This document shows, in pieces, positions 56,839-64,000 of a stretch of 64,000 nucleotides of DNA. Source of the stretch: Streptacidiphilus sp. 4-A2 (GTDB lineage Bacteria; Actinomycetota; Actinomycetes; Streptomycetales; Streptomycetaceae). Positions within the stretch are counted from its first letter, which is position 1. Each line of letters starts with the position of its first letter. The position numbers and the translations under genes are program-made. The stretch spans positions 4,650,001-4,714,000 of the forward strand of contig JAAFYY010000001.1 in NCBI GenBank assembly GCA_014284505.1, read 5' to 3'. Below the pieces are notes generated by a model that did no database searches, had not been told where the DNA came from, and was given only the letters and a program-made list of their open reading frames with translations.

Positions 56839-57303
56839 CTAGGCCGCGTACGCCAGTGCGGCCGCGGCGGAGGCCGGCCCGGCGGGCGGGGCGACCGTCA
56901 CGGTGACGGTGACCCGCAGCACCCGGCCCCGGCCGTCGGCCAGCCGGTAGCAGAAGACGTCGGTGCCGGTGAAGCCGGGAGCGGAGGTGTAGACGGCGGT
57001 GGCGTCCTCGCCGAGGACCACCCGGCCGTGCCGCGGCTGTCCGGCCAGCACGACGGTGGCGGCCGCGGCGCAGGCCCCGGTGTCGTCGGCGGCCAGCAGG
57101 TCGATCGCCACCGGGCTGCCGGAGAGTGCGTCGGCCCGGTCCTGGGCGGCCACGGCCAGAACCGGCTGCGGCGCGGTCCTGGCCGGTTCGCGCGGGGCTG
57201 CGGGCAGGGCCCCGGGCAGGGCTTCGAGCGGGACGGGAGCGGCCGGGCAGACCTCGGCGATCCGGCGGGCATTGGTGCGGCGCTGACGGGCGACGGCGTT
57301 CAT
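56839..57303 (-). CDS. Small protein with bacterial Ig-like (Big_9) domain
   Basis: Intact. From MNAVARQRRTNARRIAEVCP (ATG at 57303; an ATG 12 bases upstream is also possible), 154 residues. The C-terminal 90 residues read AIDLLAADDTGACAAAATVV, GRVVLGEDATAVYTSAPGFT and GTDVFCYRLADGRGRVLRVT, the usual D-D, G-x-V and FTGTDxFxY pattern of Ig-like repeats in surface proteins. No signal peptide is obvious, which is odd for such a domain. Confidence 0.7.
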   Translation of the reverse strand: MNAVARQRRTNARRIAEVCPAAPVPLEALPGALPAAPREPARTAPQPVLAVAAQDRADALSGSPVAIDLLAADDTGACAAAATVVLAGQPRHGRVVLGEDATAVYTSAPGFTGTDVFCYRLADGRGRVLRVTVTVTVAPPAGPASAAAALAYAA

Positions 57304-57315
57304 CTGGCTCCCCAT

Positions 57316-57446
57316 TTCCCGAGATCATGACGGCAGTCACGACGTACAGACTCTCAAGGTCCCAAGAGCATAACAAATATCCAAATCTGACTTTTACATT
57401 TCATTGATGTGGTATCTACAACGAACTACGGGCGGGGACGGCCACC
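57316..57446. promoter_or_regulatory. AT-rich intergenic region upstream of cobU
   Basis: About 131 bases. 57360-57425 is strikingly AT-rich for this genome (ATAACAAATATCCAAATCTG, then ACTTTTACATTTCATTGATG). It likely contains promoters for the divergent Ig-domain gene and the cob operon. I looked for cobalamin riboswitch landmarks and did not find them. Confidence 0.5.
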
Positions 57447-58062
57447 ATGCGGATCTTCACTGAGCGGACCCGGGGCGGCGGCCCGGCTGGGCCTGGAGTT
57501 CGGCGGCCGCCCGCGGCCCGCGGTCCGGCGCACGCTGGTCCTCGGCGGCGCCCGCTCCGGGAAGTCGGTGACCGCGGAGCGGCTCCTCGCCGACCGTCCC
57601 GATGTGCTCTACGTGGCCACCGGCGGCAGCCGCGACGGCGACGCCGAGTGGGCGCAGCGGGTGGCCCTGCACCGCGAGCGCCGTCCGGCCGCCTGGGGCA
57701 CCGCCGAGACCTGCGCGCTGGAGCCGCTGCTGGCCGCCCCGGGCGGACCGCTGCTGGTCGACTGCCTGGCGCTGTGGCTCACGCACACCATGGACGAGTG
57801 CCAGGCCTGGGACGACGAGGCCTGGGCCGCCACCGGCGAGGCCCGGCTGCGGGCCCGCACCGCCGCCCTGGTCGACGCCTGGCGCGACACGCCCCGGCGG
57901 GTGGTGGCGGTCAGCAACGAGGTCGGCAGCGGAGTGGTCCCGGCCACCGCGTCCGGACGGCGGTTCCGCGACGAACTGGGCCGGCTCAACTCCGCCGTGG
58001 CCTCGGCCTCCGAGGAAGTGCTGCTGGTCGTCGCCGGACAGCCGCTGCGGATCAGGGGTTAA
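57447..58062 (+). CDS. cobU: Adenosylcobinamide kinase / adenosylcobinamide-phosphate guanylyltransferase
   Basis: About 205 residues. Walker A LVLGGARSGKSVTAERLL, YVATGGSRDGDAEWAQRVAL, HRERRPAAWGTAET, LLVDCLALWLTH and VVAVSNEVGSGVVPATASGR, then FRDELGRLN, the standard CobU blocks. Start taken as the ATG at 57447 (MRIFTERTRGG) with a slip near 57480; an alternative start without a slip is the ATG at 57409. Only the kinase domain is present; many Streptomyces CobU proteins carry an N-terminal extension. Activates cobinamide for nucleotide-loop assembly. Confidence 0.88.
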
Positions 58063-58136
58063 CGACGGGCTCAGGGGCTGGGGACAAGCTCAGGGGTCAG
58101 GGACAAGCAAAGACCCGGGACGGTAACCTTCCGCCG

Positions 58137-59384
58137 GTGAGCACCTTCGACGACGCCTTCGACCTCGACGAGTTCTCCGCGCTGGTCGCGCGGCCCGATG
58201 ACGAGTACCGGCAGGCCGCCGAGGAGCGCTGGGCGGCGCTCGGCCATCCGCGCGGCTCCCTCGGCCAGTTGCAGACCCTCGGCGGCTGGCTGGCCGCGGT
58301 CCAGGGGCAGTGCCCGACCAGGCCGGTGGACCGCGCCAAGGTGGTGCTCTTCGCCGCCGACCACGGCATCGCCCAGCTCGGCGTGTCCGCGCTGCCTCCG
58401 GGCAGCACCGCCCGGCAGGTGCGCCGGGTGCTGGACGGCACGGCCCCGGTCAGCGTGCTGGCCCGGCGCTACGGCGCCCAGGTGCGGGTGGTCGACATGG
58501 GCGTGGACGCCGAGCCGGACGCCTTCCCGCACGGCGTCAGCGACCGCCGGGTGCGCCGCGGTTCGGGCCGCATCGACATCGAGGACGCGCTCACCCGCGA
58601 GCAGGCCGAGGCCGCCTTCCGGGCCGGGATGGCCGTCGCCGACGAGGAGGCCGACTCCGGCACCGACCTGGTGCTGCTCGGCGACCTCGGGGCCGGTTCC
58701 ACCACCGTCGCCGCGGTGCTCGTCGGCGCGCTGTGCGGGAGCGACGCCGCCGCGGTCACCGGGCGCGGCTCGGGCATCGACGACCGGGTGTGGATGGTCA
58801 AGTGCGCGGCGATCCGCGACTCGCTGCGCCGCGCCCGCCCGGTCCTGGCCGACCAGCTGGACCTGCTGGCGGCCACCGGCGGCGCCGACTTCGCCGCGAT
58901 GACCGGCTTCCTGCTCCAGTGCGCGCTGCGGCGCACCCCGGTGCTGCTGGACGGGGTGGTCTCGGCCGCCTGCGCCCTGGTCGCCCAGCGGATCGCGTTC
59001 CGCGCCCCGGAGTGGTGGCGGGCCGGGCAGGCCACCGGTGAGCCCGCGCAGACCAAGGCGTACGAGCGGATGAGCATCGAGCCGCTGCTCGACCAGCGGG
59101 TGAGCCTGGGCGCCGGAACCGGCGCGCTGATGGCGCTGCCGCTGCTCCAGGCCGCCTCCACGCTGCTGGCGGAGCTGCCGCTGGCCGGGCTGGAGGACGA
59201 GCCTGCCAAGGGCGTCGAGGCCGAGGGTTTCGCGGCCGAGGGTTTCGCGGCCGAGGGTTTCGCTGTCGAGGGCATTGCTGCTGAGGACATCGCTGCCGAC
59301 CCTGCCGGGCCCGAGAGCGCCGGGCCCGAGAGCGCCGGGTCCGACACCGACGGGTCCGGGAACGACTCGCCCGCAGGGGCGTAG
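58137..59384 (+). CDS. cobT: Nicotinate-nucleotide-dimethylbenzimidazole phosphoribosyltransferase
   Basis: Intact, 415 residues. VVLFAADHGIAQLGVSALPP, VRVVDMGVDAE, LLGDLGAGSTTVAAVLVGAL, ATGGADFAAMTGFLLQCALR, LLDGVVSAACALVAQRIAF and the catalytic Glu region EPLLDQRVSLGAGTGALMAL. Makes alpha-ribazole phosphate for the lower ligand of cobalamin. The last 50-60 residues are a repeat-rich tail (AEGFAAEGFAAEGFAVEGIA, then PAGPESAGPESAG), beyond the family's normal end. GTG start at 58137. cobS follows after three bases. Confidence 0.94.
   Translation: MSTFDDAFDLDEFSALVARPDDEYRQAAEERWAALGHPRGSLGQLQTLGGWLAAVQGQCPTRPVDRAKVVLFAADHGIAQLGVSALPPGSTARQVRRVLDGTAPVSVLARRYGAQVRVVDMGVDAEPDAFPHGVSDRRVRRGSGRIDIEDALTREQAEAAFRAGMAVADEEADSGTDLVLLGDLGAGSTTVAAVLVGALCGSDAAAVTGRGSGIDDRVWMVKCAAIRDSLRRARPVLADQLDLLAATGGADFAAMTGFLLQCALRRTPVLLDGVVSAACALVAQRIAFRAPEWWRAGQATGEPAQTKAYERMSIEPLLDQRVSLGAGTGALMALPLLQAASTLLAELPLAGLEDEPAKGVEAEGFAAEGFAAEGFAVEGIAAEDIAADPAGPESAGPESAGSDTDGSGNDSPAGA
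59218..59340. repeat. Short tandem repeats in the cobT 3' end
   Basis: Units of GAGGGTTTCGCGGCC (15 bases) then GGGCCCGAGAGCGCC (15 bases), in frame, coding AEGFA and GPESA repeats in the non-conserved CobT tail. Confidence 0.8.
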
Positions 59385-59387
59385 CGG

Positions 59388-60174
59388 GTGTTCGCTGGGC
59401 TCCGCTTCGCCTTCGGCACGCTGTCGGTGCTGCGGGTGCGGGTGTCCCGCTGGGACCGGCCGACCGCGGGGCGGGCGATGCTCTGCGCCCCGCTGGTCGG
59501 GCTGGTGCTCGGGCTGGTCGCCGCCGCCGCGGCCGCGCTGCTGGAGTCCCTCGGCGGCGGGCCGCTGCTGGCCGCGACCGCCGGGGTGGCCGCGCTGGCC
59601 GCGCTCACCCGGGGGCTGCACCTGGACGGGCTGGCGGATGTCGCCGACGGGCTGGGCAGCAACAAGCCCCCGGACGCCGCCCTGAAGATCATGAAGGCCT
59701 CGGACATCGGCCCGTTCGGGGTGCTGGTGCTGCTGCTGGTGCTGCTCGCCCAAACCGCCGCGCTCACCCGGGCGTTCGAAGCCGGGATCCGGCCCGGGGC
59801 GTTCGGTCTGGTGCTGGCGGCGGCCGTGGGCCGGTCCGCGCTGCTGCGGCTGCCTGGTGGGAACCCCTCCGCCCGCCCCGATGGCCTGGGGGCCATGGTC
59901 GCCGGAACCGTGCGCCGTCGCCACGCCGTTTCGGTGGCCCTCGCGGTGGCGGCCGGGCTCGGCGCGGCCGCCTGGGGCTGGCGCCGCGGGGCGACGGGTT
60001 GCGTCCCGGCTCGGCGCGATAATCGCCCTGTTCGCCGGACTCGCTTGCGCGGCAAGGCTGTTGAGGCGCTGTCAGGTCCGTTTCGGTGGGATAACCGGCG
60101 ATGTGCTCGGTGCGATGGTGGAGACCGCGGCCACCGCCGCGGTGGTCGTCTGGGCGCTCTTCGCCGCCTCCTGA
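59388..60174 (+). CDS. cobS: Adenosylcobinamide-GDP ribazoletransferase (cobalamin synthase)
   Basis: About 262 residues, polytopic membrane protein. LSVLRVRVSRWDRPTAGRAM, the hallmark RGLHLDGLADVADGLGSN, ALKIMKASDIGPFGVLVLLL, and RFGGITGDVLGAMVETAATA. Frame break near 59990. Joins adenosylcobinamide-GDP with alpha-ribazole to give adenosylcobalamin. GTG start three bases after the cobT stop, so cobU-cobT-cobS is one operon. Confidence 0.92.
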
Positions 60175-60341
60175 TCAGCTGACACCCCAAGCCGTGGTGG
60201 CTATTGCCCCCGCAGAGGCGCAACATCCCATCCTGCGGACTACCATGCCAGGACAAGGTGCCTGTCCCCCGTCAAGGCACCGCGAACCCTCGCCTTCCTC
60301 AGCACTCGGCCGAGGACCGCATACAGAACAGGACGCATTAC

Positions 60342-61847
60342 GTGACTTCAGTGTCTCTGAGCACCTCCGCGGCCAACGCGCTGCGCGCGGACGCCGTCGT
60401 CGTGGCCGTGGCCAAGGGCCCCAAGGGCCTCGTCCTCGCCCCGGGCGCCGAGACGGTCGACGAGGCGTTCGACGGAAAGCTTGCCGCTGTCCTGACCACC
60501 CTGGGAGCCACCGGGGCCCAGGACGAGGCCATCAAGCTTCCCGCCCCCGCCGGCGTCAAGTCCGCCGTGGTCCTGGCCGTCGGCCTGGGCGACGCCCCCG
60601 AGTCCGACAGCTACGACGCGGAGGCCCTGCGCCGGGCCGCCGGCACCGCCGCCCGCACCCTGCACGGCACCAAGAAGGCCGCGTTCGCGCTCCCGCTGAC
60701 CGACGCCGCCGCCATCGAGGCGGTCACCCTGGGCGCGCTGCTCGGCGCCTACGTGTTCACCGCCTGCCGCAGCGAGGCCGAGCTGGCCACCGCCAAGGCC
60801 CCGCTGAGCGAGGTCACCCTGGTCGGCGCCAAGCGCGCGGACAAGGCGGCCAAGGCCGCCGTCGAGCGCGGCACCGTGCTCGGCGAGGAGATGAACCGCA
60901 CCCGCGACCTCGTCAACACCCCGCCCAACGACCTCTTCCCGAAGTCGTTCGCCGACATCGTCACCACCGTCGGCAAGGAGCACGGGCTCAAGGTCGAGGT
61001 GCTGGACGAGAAGGCGCTGACCAAGGGCGGCTACGGCGGCATCGTCGGCGTCGGCATCGGCTCCGCGCGCCCGCCGCGCCTGGTCAAGATCGCCTACACG
61101 CACCCGAAGGCGAAGCAGACGCTGGCCTTTGTCGGCAAGGGCATCACCTACGACTCGGGCGGCATCTCGCTCAAGCCGGCCGGCCACAACGAGACCATGA
61201 AGTGCGACATGGCCGGCGCCGGCGCCGTCTTCGCCGCCGTGGTCGCCGCCTCCCGGCTCGGCCTCCAGGTCAATGTCACCGGCTGGCTGGCACTGGCCGA
61301 GAACATGCCGTCCGGCTCCGCCACCCGCCCCGGCGACGTGCTGCGGATGTACAGCGGCAAGACCGTCGAGGTGCTCAACACCGACGCCGAGGGCCGGGTG
61401 CTGGCCGACGCGATCGCCCGCGCCGGCGAGGAGAAGCCGGACGCGATCGTCGACGTGGCGACCCTGACCGGCGCCATGATGATGGCCCTGGGTGCCCGCA
61501 CCTTCGGCATCATGTCCAACAGCGACGCCCTCCGGGACCAGCTGCACGCCACCGCCACCGAGGCCGGCGAGCCGTCCTGGCCGATGCCGCTCCCGGCCGA
61601 CCTGCGCAAGGGCATGGAGACCCCGACCGCCGACATCGCCAACATGGGCGAGCGGATGGGCGGCGGCCTGGTGGCCGGCCTGTTCCTGAAGGAGTTCGTG
61701 GCCGAGGGCATCGACTGGGCGCACCTGGACATCGCCGGTCCCGCGTACCACGAGGCCGCGCCGTACGGCTACATCCCCAAGGGCGGCACCGGCTCCGCGG
61801 TGCGCACCCTGGTCGGGCTGGCCGAGCGGGTCGCCACCGGTTCGTAG
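60342..61847 (+). CDS. pepA: Leucyl aminopeptidase (M17)
   Basis: Intact, 501 residues from GTG at 60342 (VTSVSLSTSAANALRADAVV); upstream in-frame starts lack family similarity. Metal-site blocks: VGKGITYDSGGISLKP, MKCDMAGAGAVFA and the signature NTDAEGRVLADA; VDVATLTGAMMMALG follows. NxxRDLVNTPPNDLFP precedes the catalytic domain. Two-metal hexameric exopeptidase in the cytosol that removes N-terminal residues. A terminator-like hairpin follows at 61953. Confidence 0.95.
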   Translation: MTSVSLSTSAANALRADAVVVAVAKGPKGLVLAPGAETVDEAFDGKLAAVLTTLGATGAQDEAIKLPAPAGVKSAVVLAVGLGDAPESDSYDAEALRRAAGTAARTLHGTKKAAFALPLTDAAAIEAVTLGALLGAYVFTACRSEAELATAKAPLSEVTLVGAKRADKAAKAAVERGTVLGEEMNRTRDLVNTPPNDLFPKSFADIVTTVGKEHGLKVEVLDEKALTKGGYGGIVGVGIGSARPPRLVKIAYTHPKAKQTLAFVGKGITYDSGGISLKPAGHNETMKCDMAGAGAVFAAVVAASRLGLQVNVTGWLALAENMPSGSATRPGDVLRMYSGKTVEVLNTDAEGRVLADAIARAGEEKPDAIVDVATLTGAMMMALGARTFGIMSNSDALRDQLHATATEAGEPSWPMPLPADLRKGMETPTADIANMGERMGGGLVAGLFLKEFVAEGIDWAHLDIAGPAYHEAAPYGYIPKGGTGSAVRTLVGLAERVATGS

Positions 61848-61952
61848 TCCGCGCCGCGGTTCGGGCCGTCGCGTGGGCCGCGGTTCGGGCCGCGCTCGCA
61901 CCGCGGTACGCACGGAGCGGTTGCCGGGCGGTTTGAGAAGAGCAGTGCCTCA

Positions 61953-61985
61953 GGGGCGGTCCGCCGGGAATCGGCGGGCCGCCCC
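61953..61985 (+). terminator. Terminator after pepA
   Basis: GGGGCGGTCCGCCG (61953-61966) pairs with CGGCGGGCCGCCCC (61972-61985) with one T-G wobble and a 5-base loop. Confidence 0.75.
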
Positions 61986-62209
61986 CGGCGTTCGCCCTCA
62001 GCGGAACCCCGCCGCTGAGCGGCCTCCTGGGGGCCGCAGGACGCGGTGAAGCGCCCCCGGCCCGTCCACAGAGCGGCCCGGCGCATCAGCACTCCCCAAC
62101 AAGTGCGAGGATGTATTTCCGGCACGACTGGTCTCCCCACAAGGGAGTACCCAAACCCGGCCGGTGATCGACCGGGACGATCCGCACCCATTTGCATGGA
62201 GGACGTGAC
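61986..62209. promoter_or_regulatory. Upstream region of lpdA
   Basis: With the terminator this makes a 362-base gap between pepA and lpdA. No gene seen. The AT-richer stretch from about 62095 (CAACAAGTGCGAGGATGTAT) probably holds the lpdA promoter; GGAGG at 62198-62202 is its ribosome-binding site. Confidence 0.45.
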
Positions 62210-63595
62210 GTGGCGAACGACGCCAGCACCGTTTTCGACGTAGTCATTCTCGGAGGCGGAAGCGGCGGATACGCCGCGGCGCTGCGGGCGGCCCAGCTCG
62301 GGCTCCAGGTCGCCCTGATCGAGAAGGGCAAGCTCGGCGGCACCTGCCTCCACAACGGCTGCATCCCCACCAAGGCTCTGCTGCACGCCGGCGAGGTCGC
62401 CGACCAGACCCGCGAGAGCGCGGGCTTCGGAGTGAAGGCCACTTTCGAGGGCATCGACATCCAGGGCGTCCACGCCTACAAGGACGGTGTCGTCTCCGGC
62501 CTGTACAAGGGCCTCCAGGGCCTGGTGGCCAGCCGCAAGATCACCTACGTGTCCGGCGAGGGCCGCCTGTCCTCCCCCACGACGGTGGATGTCAACGGCG
62601 AGCGCTACACCGGCCGACACATCCTGCTGGCGACCGGCTCCGTGCCGAAGTCGCTCCCGGGCCTGGCCATCGACGGCAACCGGGTCATCTCCTCCGACCA
62701 CGCGCTGACCCTGGACCGGGTCCCGCAGTCGGTGATCGTGCTCGGCGGCGGCGTCATCGGCGTCGAGTTCGCGTCGGTCTGGAAGTCCTTCGGCGCCGAG
62801 GTCACCATCATCGAGGCGCTGCCGCACCTGGCCCCTGGAGGACGAGAACTCCTCCAAGCTGCTGGAGCGCGCCTTCCGCAAGCGCGGCATCAAGTTCGAG
62901 CTGGGCGCGCGCTTCGCCGGGGTCGAGTACACCGAGACCGGTGTCCGCGCCTCGCTGGAGAACGGCAAGCAGATCGAGGCCGAGCTGATGCTCGTGGCCG
63001 TCGGCCGCGGCCCGGTCTCGGCGGGCCTGGGCTACGAGGAGGCCGGGGTCGCCATGGACCGCGGCTATGTCCTGGTCGACGAGTACATGCAGACCAACGT
63101 CCCCACCATCTCCGCCGTGGGCGACCTGGTGCCGACCCTCCAGCTGGCGCACGTCGGCTTCGCCGAGGGCATCCTGGTCGCCGAGCGGCTGGCCGGCCTC
63201 AAGGTCGTGCCGATCGACTACGACGGTGTCCCCGGGTCACCTACTGCAACCCCGAGGTCGCCTCCGTGGGCATCTCCGAGGCCAAGGCCAAGGAGCTCTA
63301 CGGCGAGGACAAGGTCGTCACCGCGAAGTTCAACCTCGCGGGCAACGGCAAGTCCAAGATCCTCAAGACCGCCGGTGAGATCAAGCTCGTGCAGGTCAAG
63401 GACGGCGCCGTGGTCGGCGTCCACATGGTCGGCGAGCGCATGGGCGAGCAGGTGGGCGAAGCCCAGCTGATCTACAACTGGGAGGCGCTGCCCTCCGAGG
63501 TCGCCCAGCTGATCCACGCACACCCCACCCAGAACGAGGCTCTCGGCGAGGCGCACCTGGCGCTCGCGGGCAAGCCCCTGCACAATCACGACTGA
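62210..63595 (+). CDS. lpdA: Dihydrolipoyl dehydrogenase (E3)
   Basis: About 462 residues from GTG at 62210 (VANDASTVFDVVILGGGSGG). FAD site GGGSGGYAAALRAAQLG, redox disulfide GGTCLHNGCIPTKALLHAGE, NAD site VIVLGGGVIGVEFASVWKSF, FAD site TISAVGDLVPTLQLAHVGFA, and the catalytic His-Glu pair LIHAHPTQNEALGEAHLALA. Frame breaks near 62833 and 63232. Reoxidises the lipoyl groups of 2-oxo-acid dehydrogenases; the E2 gene follows 123 bases downstream. Confidence 0.96.
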   Translation: MANDASTVFDVVILGGGSGGYAAALRAAQLGLQVALIEKGKLGGTCLHNGCIPTKALLHAGEVADQTRESAGFGVKATFEGIDIQGVHAYKDGVVSGLYKGLQGLVASRKITYVSGEGRLSSPTTVDVNGERYTGRHILLATGSVPKSLPGLAIDGNRVISSDHALTLDRVPQSVIVLGGGVIGVEFASVWKSFGAEVTIIEALPHLAPGGRELLQAAGARLPQARHQVRAGRALRRGRVHRDRCPRLAGERQADRGRADARGRRPRPGLGGPGLRGGRGRHGPRLCPGRRVHADQRPHHLRRGRPGADPPAGARRLRRGHPGRRAAGRPQGRADRLRRCPRVTYCNPEVASVGISEAKAKELYGEDKVVTAKFNLAGNGKSKILKTAGEIKLVQVKDGAVVGVHMVGERMGEQVGEAQLIYNWEALPSEVAQLIHAHPTQNEALGEAHLALAGKPLHNHD

Positions 63596-63718
63596 CCTCC
63601 CCTCGCACTCCGCTTTCCCGTTTCCGGGGTACGCGGCCGCGCAGGCGGCAACCGCCGCGCGGCCGCTCCCCCCGACGGGCCAACCAATCCGCACGCACCA
63701 CAAGGAGTAACTGAAGCC

Positions 63719-64000
63719 ATGGCGGTCTCAGTAACACTGCCCGCGCTCGGCGAGAGCGTGACCGAGGGCACCGTCACCCGCTGGCTCAAGGCCGAGGGTG
63801 AGCGCGTCGAGGTAGACGAGCCCCTGCTGGAGGTCTCCACCGACAAGGTCGACACCGAGATTCCGGCGCCCGTTTCCGGCATCCTGGCTTCGATCAAGGT
63901 CGCTGAGGACGAGACGGTGGAGGTCGGCGCCGAGCTGGCCATCATCGACGACGGCACCGGCGCGCCGGTGCCCGCGGCCGCGCCCGCCGCTGCCGCCGCC
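63719..64000 (+). CDS. sucB: 2-oxo-acid dehydrogenase E2 (dihydrolipoyllysine succinyltransferase), 5' part
   Basis: The first 94 codons, open at the window edge. MAVSVTLPALGESVTEGTVT starts a complete lipoyl domain; the lipoylated lysine is in LLEVSTDKVDTEIPAPVSG. An Ala/Pro linker begins at the window end. The lipoyl domain type (LGESVTEGTV, DKVDTE) is that of actinobacterial 2-oxoglutarate dehydrogenase E2. Start ATG at 63719 with AAGGAG upstream. Confidence 0.92.
   Translation, partial: MAVSVTLPALGESVTEGTVTRWLKAEGERVEVDEPLLEVSTDKVDTEIPAPVSGILASIKVAEDETVEVGAELAIIDDGTGAPVPAAAPAAAAA

Noticed and set aside
57316..57446. Cobalamin riboswitch before cobU
   Set aside because: No B12-box-like core, and the gap is too short and AT-rich.
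1..64000. Mobile elements, prophage, biosynthetic gene cluster or defence system
   Set aside because: No transposase, integrase, phage structural, polyketide or peptide synthetase, or restriction gene seen. Apart from the RelE remnant, all genes look like conserved core genes.

Overview
The window is a stretch of actinobacterial core chromosome. GC is very high, third positions are almost all G or C, GTG starts are common, and gene content and order match Streptomycetaceae (Streptomyces, Kitasatospora or Streptacidiphilus; the genus cannot be fixed from this sequence). I see no rRNA, tRNA, CRISPR array, insertion sequence, prophage or plasmid gene.

Layout. 1-3.2 kb: divergent aromatic amino-acid genes, a class II DAHP synthase (cut by the window edge) and a fused anthranilate synthase trpEG behind a Trp-Trp-Trp leader peptide and attenuator. 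3.2-7.2 kb: a flavin electron-transfer pair (FMN-binding protein and ferric-reductase-like flavocytochrome) with a two-component system. 7.2-19.6 kb: lipid, cell-envelope and sugar genes: PlsC acyltransferase, carboxylesterase, glucokinase with its SCO2127-type neighbour, ArsA-like ATPase, SRPBCC protein, phosphoesterase, acyl-CoA synthetase, PimB'-type mannosyltransferase and a GT87 membrane mannosyltransferase. 19.5-24.9 kb: a HExxH lipoprotein and three paralogous NlpC/P60 endopeptidases, one behind a c-di-AMP (ydaO) riboswitch. 25-31.7 kb: NYN-domain protein, zinc ribbon, rhomboid protease with a stand-alone RAM domain, class V aminotransferase, trpD and a degenerate receiver protein. 32-41 kb: the respiratory block ctaE-qcrCAB (+) and ctaC-ctaD-ctaF (-), encoding the cytochrome bcc-aa3 system, with an L,D-transpeptidase lipoprotein between. 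41-47.5 kb: cysteine desulfurase-TusA fusion, adenosine-kinase-like PfkB kinase, lipoproteins, ErpA-type Fe-S carrier and a GNAT protein. 47.5-57.3 kb: RelE remnant, aromatic amino-acid decarboxylase with Lrp regulator, LtrA, nadA, pspA/pspAA, DUF3043 protein, methyltransferase and aldo/keto reductase. 57.4-64 kb: cobU-cobT-cobS, pepA, lpdA and the start of the 2-oxo-acid dehydrogenase E2 gene.

Much of 1-44 kb (aroG, acyltransferase, ArsA-like, SRPBCC, fadD, pimB', NlpC/P60, trpD, ctaE-qcrCAB, ctaC, adoK) follows the order known from Mycobacterium, so it is an ancient envelope and respiration neighbourhood.

Data quality. More than half of the larger genes carry one or more single-base frame breaks, including genes that must work (qcrA, qcrB, ctaC, ctaD, trpD, lpdA). 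Family-conserved sequence resumes immediately in another frame. I read these as sequencing or assembly indels, annotate each gene over its full extent, and give the approximate break points.
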